From: Promethearchaeum sp.
Lineage (GTDB): Archaea; Asgardarchaeota; Lokiarchaeia; Sigyniarchaeales; Promethearchaeaceae
Direction of reading: 5' to 3'
Length of the DNA: 5,251 bases
Assembly (NCBI GenBank): GCA_030611625.1
Contig: JAUWPK010000266.1
Span: 1-5,251, forward strand
Below are positions 1-4,258 of this stretch, in pieces (the stretch's first letter is position 1; the number at the start of each line of letters is the position of its first letter). A model generated the notes under the pieces. That model worked only from the letters and a program-made list of their open reading frames with translations. It searched no databases and was not told the origin of the DNA. The position numbers were made by a program, and so were the translations under genes.

Positions 1-42
1 TTAAAATTGCTAAAAATTAATGGCAAGAATTCTAAATTTTTT

Positions 43-60
43 AAAAAAAAAAAAAAAAAA
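43..60 (-). terminator. T-tract terminator of the nuclease-like gene
   Basis: An unbroken run of 18 A on the plus strand is 18 T on the minus strand. It lies about 60 bases past the stop codon of the minus-strand gene at 121-1362. Archaeal RNA polymerase commonly terminates at T-rich tracts in the non-template strand without a strong hairpin, and no clear stem-loop precedes this one. The assignment is inferred from position and composition. The run length could also vary through replication slippage or sequencing error. Confidence 0.6.
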
Positions 61-80
61 TTTCAATATTTAAGAGGAAT

Positions 81-126
81 TGTAAATGTAAATGAAAATG
101 TAAATGAAAATTAATGAAAATTAATG
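81..126. repeat. Short tandem A/T repeat at the 3' end of the nuclease-like gene
   Basis: A 12-base unit, tgtaaatgaaaa, occurs twice in tandem at 87-98 and 99-110, preceded by a half unit (tgtaaa, 81-86). It grades into the 10-base unit ttaatgaaaa (111-120) and a partial copy, ttaatg (121-126). The last copy covers the stop codon and final His codon of the minus-strand gene, so slippage here could move or remake that stop. No function beyond the 3' untranslated region is visible. Confidence 0.7.
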
Positions 127-1362
127 CGGATATAATAATGAGGGATTAATGATGATCTCTTCGAGCAGACTTTTTCGGATACGGGTAAAAAGATTTGCTG
201 CTTTGTTTAATTTATTTGCTAATAATAATTTATGAAACGCTTCGGGCTCGATGAGGCCTAGTTTATCATCTGATTGGATGAATTTAAGGATCGAGTCAGG
301 TGTTTTTAATTTAATATATTCTATCTTAGAAGGCCAATTGACTGAATATTTATGCATTTTCTGGAGTTTATTCCAAGCTGAAATATAAATGCCCATAGTA
401 TCATAAGCATCTTGACCTTGTTTGAAATTTATGCTTTTTATCAATTTTCGATTTTTTTTTTTAACAGTTTGCACGAAATTATTGTAAGCTTCAGGCTCGT
501 ATCCTGTTGAAAAATCATGATCTTTGTTTTTATCTTGATTGTTCAGTATTTCTAAGGTTTTTAGGTCGCTTAGAGTCCCAGTTGTTAGTAGAAGTGCTTT
601 TCCTCCTTTCATAGCATAATTAAAAGTTTGCAGAACTTCTTTTTCTCCAACAATGCTCGATTGGTGGTATGCTTTAATTTCAACAAAGAATGCATTTTTT
701 AAATCAATTTCCTTCATGAAATTTTCGGGAATTTTTAATTTCTCTGAATTCTCTAGTTTCTCTAGTTTCTCTAGTTTCTCTGGTTTCTCTGGTTTCTTTG
801 ATTGTTTTGATTTTTCTGAAATTGTTGATTTTTTGTTAAGTTTATTTAAATCATCAAATTCCTTAGACATCTGCAAAATTTTATGGCCCAAAGTAGCTGG
901 AATTTCTAAACAATCAGGGTTAACGGTATCTAAAATTGGTTCATCAAATGTAATATATCCTTTCTCTGAGAAAAATTGATCTACAATCCATTTAAGGGCA
1001 TGTTCTCTAAGACTTCGAGCAATTGTAGAACTTACAGTTGTAGGTGGGAATTGAACGCGAGGTGGAAAATCATCCATTAATTTTTTTGCATAAGGATCGA
1101 TATTGTTTGAATAGACCATCTTTACAGGATTTTTTTTATAGAAATATTTTACAACTCTTCGCCTGTCGATTTTACCATATTGATAATGGATATTTTTGAT
1201 TATATGGGGGTGTTCTTCATTTAAATACTGTTCCCTAAATGGAATTAGTTTTGAAGTAGTTTTAAATTCCGCTGCAATTGGAGTTGTTAATAAATTTATG
1301 GGAATTCTTTTTGGATTCGGATATACTATGTTTAGTGGTTTGATTAATGCAGAAATATTCAT
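121..1362 (-). CDS. PD-(D/E)XK nuclease-like protein of unknown role
   Basis: The whole 413-residue protein is not one I recognise. Residues 119-263 look like a restriction-endonuclease-like (PD-(D/E)XK) fold. A helix (about 119-132, REHALKWIVDQFF) is followed by strands with D150 in a VNPD motif. FFVEIKAY then carries E228-x-K230, Q245-x3-Y249 lies in the next helix, and the strand KALLLTTG follows, as in Mrr, RecB and Cas4-type nucleases. D150, E228 and K230 would bind metal and cut DNA or RNA; that is inferred from the family. A Lys/Glu/Ser-rich insert (about 170-220) separates D150 from E228, 78 residues apart and far more than usual. Residues 1-110 are basic and unassigned, and 283-413 look mostly helical. 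No signal peptide or membrane segment is seen, so it is probably cytosolic. The ATG at 1360-1362 was chosen as the first start in the open frame; no clear ribosome site precedes it. It is divergent from the radical SAM gene. No methyltransferase or other restriction partner is in view. Confidence 0.65.
   Translation of the reverse strand: MNISALIKPLNIVYPNPKRIPINLLTTPIAAEFKTTSKLIPFREQYLNEEHPHIIKNIHYQYGKIDRRRVVKYFYKKNPVKMVYSNNIDPYAKKLMDDFPPRVQFPPTTVSSTIARSLREHALKWIVDQFFSEKGYITFDEPILDTVNPDCLEIPATLGHKILQMSKEFDDLNKLNKKSTISEKSKQSKKPEKPEKLEKLEKLENSEKLKIPENFMKEIDLKNAFFVEIKAYHQSSIVGEKEVLQTFNYAMKGGKALLLTTGTLSDLKTLEILNNQDKNKDHDFSTGYEPEAYNNFVQTVKKKNRKLIKSINFKQGQDAYDTMGIYISAWNKLQKMHKYSVNWPSKIEYIKLKTPDSILKFIQSDDKLGLIEPEAFHKLLLANKLNKAANLFTRIRKSLLEEIIINPSLLYPH
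742..804. repeat. 9-bp in-frame tandem repeat inside the nuclease-like gene
   Basis: Five near-perfect 9-base units run from 751 to 795: ctctagttt three times, then ctctggttt twice. Degenerate copies flank them at 742-750 and 796-804. Read on the minus strand, each unit is three codons, giving Lys-Leu-Glu or Lys-Pro-Glu, so residues 190-204 read KPE KPE KLE KLE KLE. Because the unit is a multiple of three, gain or loss of copies changes linker length without shifting frame. It sits between the putative catalytic residues D150 and E228. Confidence 0.9.
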
Positions 1363-1532
1363 GTAGAAAAATTCATCTCTAAAAAATTGTTAATAATTAA
1401 AATTCTATAATAAAAATAAGTTTTCTTTCATCATAAAATTTTTGTTTAATAAAAAAATTTGAAAGCATTTCCGTAAATTGAATATAATAGGTGATAAATC
1501 ATTTAGAATAAGGAATTTTCCAGTTTTAATGA

Positions 1533-1548
1533 GTTAAAATATATAAAA
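1533..1548 (+). promoter_or_regulatory. Candidate archaeal BRE/TATA promoter for the radical SAM gene
   Basis: The sequence gttaaa (1533-1538), which fits the purine-rich TFB recognition element, leads directly into atatataaaa (1539-1548), a good archaeal TATA box. Transcription would start about 25 bases further on, near 1570, leaving a leader of about 165 bases before the ATG at 1737. Weaker TATA-like elements nearer the gene (attttaaata at 1611-1620, ttaaatac at 1670-1677) are alternatives that would shorten the leader. Prediction from sequence only. Confidence 0.4.
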
Positions 1549-1578
1549 GATAGCAAGTATTTTTCAATATTGTGAAAC

Positions 1579-1605
1579 CAATACATTTCCGAATAGGAAA
1601 AATTG
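1579..1605. promoter_or_regulatory. Inverted repeat, candidate operator or leader hairpin (copy 1)
   Basis: A perfect dyad, TTTCC-N5-GGAAA, spans 1586-1600. Outer arms CAAT (1579-1582) and ATTG (1602-1605) extend it past a small asymmetric internal loop. The left part (aatacatttc, 1580-1589) recurs exactly 93 bases downstream in copy 2. It could be a protein-binding operator in DNA or, if transcription starts near 1570, a hairpin at the 5' end of the message. The sequence alone does not decide between these. Confidence 0.4.
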
Positions 1606-1672
1606 CATAAATTTTAAATAATGTTAAATCTACAATGTATACTTGACATTTAATTAAATAATTGTTTGATTA

Positions 1673-1693
1673 AATACATTTCGATCTGGAAAT
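1673..1693. promoter_or_regulatory. Inverted repeat, candidate operator (copy 2)
   Basis: The 10-mer aatacatttc (1673-1682) repeats that of copy 1 and is again followed by GGAAA after a short spacer. Here the dyad is ATTTC-N6-GAAAT (1678-1682 and 1689-1693). It lies just downstream of a TATA-like ttaaatac (1670-1677) and 44 bases before the radical SAM start. A bound repressor here could block initiation or early elongation. The role is inferred from position and repetition. Confidence 0.4.
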
Positions 1694-1708
1694 ACTTGCA
1701 GAAAAAAA

Positions 1709-1740
1709 ATGAAAAAATTGAAAAAATGAAGAAAAAATGA
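1709..1740 (+). other. Two overlapping mini-ORFs leading into the radical SAM start
   Basis: An ATG at 1709 opens a six-codon frame (MKKLKK) that stops with TGA at 1727-1729. That stop overlaps an ATG at 1726, which opens a four-codon frame (MKKK) ending with TGA at 1738-1740. This second stop overlaps the ATG of the radical SAM gene at 1737. Both junctions are ATGA, a classic arrangement for translational coupling. The tract is made of near-copies of gaaaaaatga, so the pattern may be a by-product of a simple repeat. Whether the mini-ORFs are translated is unknown. Confidence 0.35.
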
Positions 1741-3716
1741 ATCCTAAACTACTCTTAACTGCTGTGTTTGGCCCATACGGCATAAAAAATAAATATGCTG
1801 AAGGTATCGGTATGCAAATGGAACTACTTAACAATCAAATTACTCGACAACAAGGTATTAACTCTCCCAGACAAAGTTACTGGACGTTTGCCCTATATAT
1901 GTTAGCTGAAAACATTTCCGTACCAACTTCGGTCCTCGATTTCCCAAAATGGAAAGATTTCACTAGAGAATTAGACAATAATGAATATACTCATGTAGGA
2001 ATAAATTTCATTGTGCCTAATGTATTAAAAGCTAAACGAATGACAGAATACATTCGAAAATATCACCCAAATATTAAAATTATACTGGGAGGATATGGAA
2101 CTACAATTCCTGAATTAGATAAAATCATGCCATATGATGAAAAATGTGTAGGTGAAGGTGTGCGGTGGCTTCAAAATTACTTTGGGGAAGAAAAACGTCT
2201 AAACACATCGATTGTTCATCCAGTAGTTCAAAATCCCATCTCACAAAGAATTTATGGACATCTATCAATCCCAAGAGCAGCCGTTCTATTACCAGGTCTT
2301 GGATGTGAAAATGGTTGTGAATTTTGCGCTACTTCTCATATGTTTAATAAGACATACGTTCCATTGCTTGAAAATGGGAAAGCATGTTTTGAAGCTTGCT
2401 TAAAAGCAGATAAAAAGATGAAAGCATCCGGATTTTCAATTATGGATGAAAATTTTCTTAAACAGCCCAATACTGCCCGCGATTTACTAAAATTCATGGA
2501 AAAAAATATGAAGAATTACGCTTTTGAGATCTTTTCATCAGCCGAAACAGTTATGTCCTTAGGAATTGATTTTCTTGTACGCCTCGGTGTGAAAATGGTT
2601 TGGATTGGTGTAGAATCAAAAAAATGGGCTCATAAAAAAGTACAAAATGTTGATTTTAAGAAATTGTTTAAGGAACTTCAGCGAAAAGGTATTACAGTAA
2701 ATTCATCTGCCATTTTATTCCTAGAACACCATGATGAAAAAGCATTACAAAAAGATATTGATTGGGTAATCAGTTTAGGGGCAGATCTCACTCAATTCAT
2801 GAACTATACTCCACTCCCAAAAACAACACTTTACATGAGATTAAAAGAAACATCTAAGCTAAAAAGTTTAGAAGAGGTCCCATATACAAAACATACTGGA
2901 GCGGAAGAATTGAATTGGATCCATCCCCATATCAATGATCCAAAGAAACATTTTAAATATTTGAAAGATGCCTTTAGAAAAAAATATCTTTGTAATGGTT
3001 CAGGTCTTCTAAACATGACAATTACAGCTCTTCTAGGACTTAAAACTGCTCGAGAAGATTTCAAATACCGAGAAGAAAATGGATTAAATTGGAATCCAGA
3101 AACATTAAAATATGAAAAAATGGATAATCCGCATCATGATGCATACTTCAAATATCGGATTCGCAAAATTGAACGGGTTGCAATGGTCAGCCGTCCTACG
3201 CTTCTAACATTATTTTTATTATCACCTAATAAAATAATTCGGAGAAAAACAAAATATGCAATAAAATTGGCACGAGAAGTGTTGGGAAAACCTACGCTGA
3301 GTGATAGGCTTAAATCCTCAGTTTTATTCCTTTCTGCAATAATTGAAGGAATAAAATATTCATTTTGGAAAATCCTAGGGCGAGAGACGATAATTTATCA
3401 ACCTAACAACCGAAAGATGGATTATAACACGGAAACGCATACTGTTATTGCAATAGTGAAAAAACAGATTAGTAAATGGGTGAAATTAAAGAAACCGTAT
3501 CATTGGGTTCAAAATCAAATTAAATTAATACCCAGTAAAGAAACACTCTTGAAAAAAGTCAGTCAGATATCAAAAACCAAATATAATAATGTGTCAATTT
3601 TAAAAATGCAAGATATTTGGGGACAGATATTTTCCAATCCAGATAATCTCCAAAAATATTGGAGAAGTGCTGGTGGGAAACGCATCCTTGGCAACATAGG
3701 TAAATATCAAGCTTAA
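1737..3716 (+). CDS. Radical SAM protein with cobalamin-binding-like N-terminal domain
   Basis: Residues 1-150 resemble the cobalamin-binding domain of B12-type radical SAM enzymes: alternating strands and helices with VGINFIVPN (87-95), IILGGYGTTIPE (115-126) and CVGEGVRWL (137-145). No DxHxxG cobalt-ligand motif is present, as in many members. The radical SAM barrel follows, with C190-x3-C194-x2-C197 to hold a [4Fe-4S] cluster that cleaves S-adenosylmethionine. Further barrel motifs are MDENFL (236-241), FSSAETV (266-272), WIGVESK (289-295) and an LFLEHH segment (327-332). The C-terminal third (about 400-659) is Lys-rich, with hydrophobic stretches near 487-495 and 527-547 that may touch membrane; it has no recognised domain. 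The substrate is unknown. Such enzymes often methylate or rearrange unreactive carbons. The 659-residue length is complete for this class. The start at 1737 follows an A-rich leader with no Shine-Dalgarno site. Upstream ATGs at 1709 and 1726 are out of frame. Confidence 0.85.
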   Translation: MNPKLLLTAVFGPYGIKNKYAEGIGMQMELLNNQITRQQGINSPRQSYWTFALYMLAENISVPTSVLDFPKWKDFTRELDNNEYTHVGINFIVPNVLKAKRMTEYIRKYHPNIKIILGGYGTTIPELDKIMPYDEKCVGEGVRWLQNYFGEEKRLNTSIVHPVVQNPISQRIYGHLSIPRAAVLLPGLGCENGCEFCATSHMFNKTYVPLLENGKACFEACLKADKKMKASGFSIMDENFLKQPNTARDLLKFMEKNMKNYAFEIFSSAETVMSLGIDFLVRLGVKMVWIGVESKKWAHKKVQNVDFKKLFKELQRKGITVNSSAILFLEHHDEKALQKDIDWVISLGADLTQFMNYTPLPKTTLYMRLKETSKLKSLEEVPYTKHTGAEELNWIHPHINDPKKHFKYLKDAFRKKYLCNGSGLLNMTITALLGLKTAREDFKYREENGLNWNPETLKYEKMDNPHHDAYFKYRIRKIERVAMVSRPTLLTLFLLSPNKIIRRKTKYAIKLAREVLGKPTLSDRLKSSVLFLSAIIEGIKYSFWKILGRETIIYQPNNRKMDYNTETHTVIAIVKKQISKWVKLKKPYHWVQNQIKLIPSKETLLKKVSQISKTKYNNVSILKMQDIWGQIFSNPDNLQKYWRSAGGKRILGNIGKYQA

Positions 3717-3725
3717 AATTTATGA

Positions 3726-3760
3726 ATCGTATCACGATCTACATTCGCGAATTTAAGTAT
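3726..3760 (+). promoter_or_regulatory. Candidate promoter of the PDCD5-like gene with two palindromes
   Basis: The 81-base gap before the PDCD5-like gene holds a perfect inverted repeat, ATCGT-ATC-ACGAT (3726-3738), and a perfect 10-base palindrome, ATTCGCGAAT (3743-3752). The second runs directly into a TATA-like tttaagta (3752-3759) about 40 bases before the ATG. A start near 3782-3785 would give a short pyrimidine-rich leader. The palindrome covers the spot where TFB would bind, so it is a plausible operator. Predicted from sequence only. Confidence 0.35.
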
Positions 3761-3767
3761 CATAAAA

Positions 3768-3793
3768 TTTTTCTTTTTTTTTTTCTTTTCTTT
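3768..3793 (+). terminator. T-tract, likely terminator of the radical SAM gene
   Basis: A tract of five, eleven, four and three T, each broken by a single C, follows the radical SAM stop codon by about 50 bases. Such tracts terminate archaeal transcription. It also lies directly before the ATG of the PDCD5-like gene at 3798, so it would form that gene's leader or initiation region. Termination here would insulate the two genes; read-through would co-transcribe them. Confidence 0.45.
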
Positions 3794-3797
3794 ATTT

Positions 3798-4217
3798 ATG
3801 AGTGATGATGAATTGCACAGAATTAGGATGCAAAAAATGCAAGAGATGTTAAACAAGAAAAAACTAGCAGAACAACGATCTCAGAGAACAGAAATGCCTA
3901 TAGATAAAAAAATGGATCAAATTATTACTGTATTACTCGCACCTAATGCTAATCACTATCTAAGCGCAATTAAAGAAAGAAATTATGATTTATACATTAA
4001 GATCCGTCAAAAAATTTTTCCTCCTAAGATTATGCCTGAGTTGGATTTATTAATACAATATCTTCGACAAGGAATGATTAGACGTGGTGTTATTTCACTT
4101 ATTGAAATTCAACAGATTGAACGACAAATTTTAGGTATCGGATCTACAATTACTATCAAAAAACAAGGTCAAGATGCGAAATCTCTTTCCAATTTTCTAA
4201 AGGATGAAGATGATTAG
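3798..4217 (+). CDS. PDCD5/TFAR19-family DNA-binding protein, divergent
   Basis: The N-terminus MSDDELHRIRMQKMQEML matches the charged first helix of the PDCD5 family (human PDCD5 begins MADEELEALRRQRLAEL). The following core, IITVLLAPNANHYLSAIKE (42-60), then LDLLIQYLRQGMI (82-94) and IQQIERQILG (104-113), matches the family's helical bundle. A strand-like TITIKK (117-122) and an acidic end (KDEDD) follow, as in the human protein. Archaeal members are small cytosolic proteins reported to bind double-stranded DNA; their exact role is not settled. At 139 residues it is longer than the usual 110-125. About 12 extra residues sit between LSAIKE and LDLLIQ (around 65-80, with FPPKIMP). No Shine-Dalgarno site precedes the ATG, which follows a T/C tract. 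It probably has its own promoter and converges on the surface-protein gene. Family assignment is by motif recall and is fairly firm. Confidence 0.75.
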   Translation: MSDDELHRIRMQKMQEMLNKKKLAEQRSQRTEMPIDKKMDQIITVLLAPNANHYLSAIKERNYDLYIKIRQKIFPPKIMPELDLLIQYLRQGMIRRGVISLIEIQQIERQILGIGSTITIKKQGQDAKSLSNFLKDEDD

Positions 4218-4223
4218 AGAACT

Positions 4224-4257
4224 AAAAATAAAAAAATAATTCCTTTGAAGATTTTTT
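4224..4257. terminator. Bidirectional terminator between convergent genes
   Basis: The 41-base gap between the convergent stops holds T-tracts for both directions. Six T on the plus strand (4252-4257) serve the PDCD5-like gene. Plus-strand A-runs at 4224-4228 and 4230-4236 read as T-tracts on the minus strand for the surface-protein gene. No strong hairpin is present, which fits archaeal intrinsic termination. Assigned from position and composition. Confidence 0.5.
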
Positions 4258-4258
4258 A

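Larger units (their letters stand above)
1363..1736. other. Divergent intergenic region between nuclease-like and radical SAM genes
   Basis: This 374-base, very AT-rich stretch lies between two genes transcribed away from each other and must hold both promoters. No open frame of useful length, tRNA or structured RNA was recognised. On the plus side it has a strong TATA-like box near 1540, two related inverted repeats and an A-rich mini-ORF chain, each listed separately. For the minus-strand gene only weak AT-rich candidates are visible, such as ttttaattatta at 1391-1402, and none stands out. A third gcatttccg motif at 1465-1473 resembles one arm of the inverted repeats. Confidence 0.6.

Noticed and set aside
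653..979. A plus-strand open frame of 108 codons rich in Phe and Ser
   Set aside because: It is the antisense shadow of the nuclease-like gene; its FSSFS repeats are the 9-bp repeat read on the other strand, and it has no promoter or family match.
121..1362. A restriction-modification or other known defence system based on the nuclease-like gene
   Set aside because: No methyltransferase, specificity subunit, helicase or other defence partner is in the window, and the nuclease family is not identified.
1405..1434. A nine-codon minus-strand frame (MMKENLFLL) before the nuclease-like gene
   Set aside because: It is too short and in AT-rich sequence where such frames are expected by chance; no overlap or coupling with the downstream start.
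2831..3064. A minus-strand open frame of 77 codons
   Set aside because: It lies wholly inside the well-supported radical SAM gene on the opposite strand and shows no domain.
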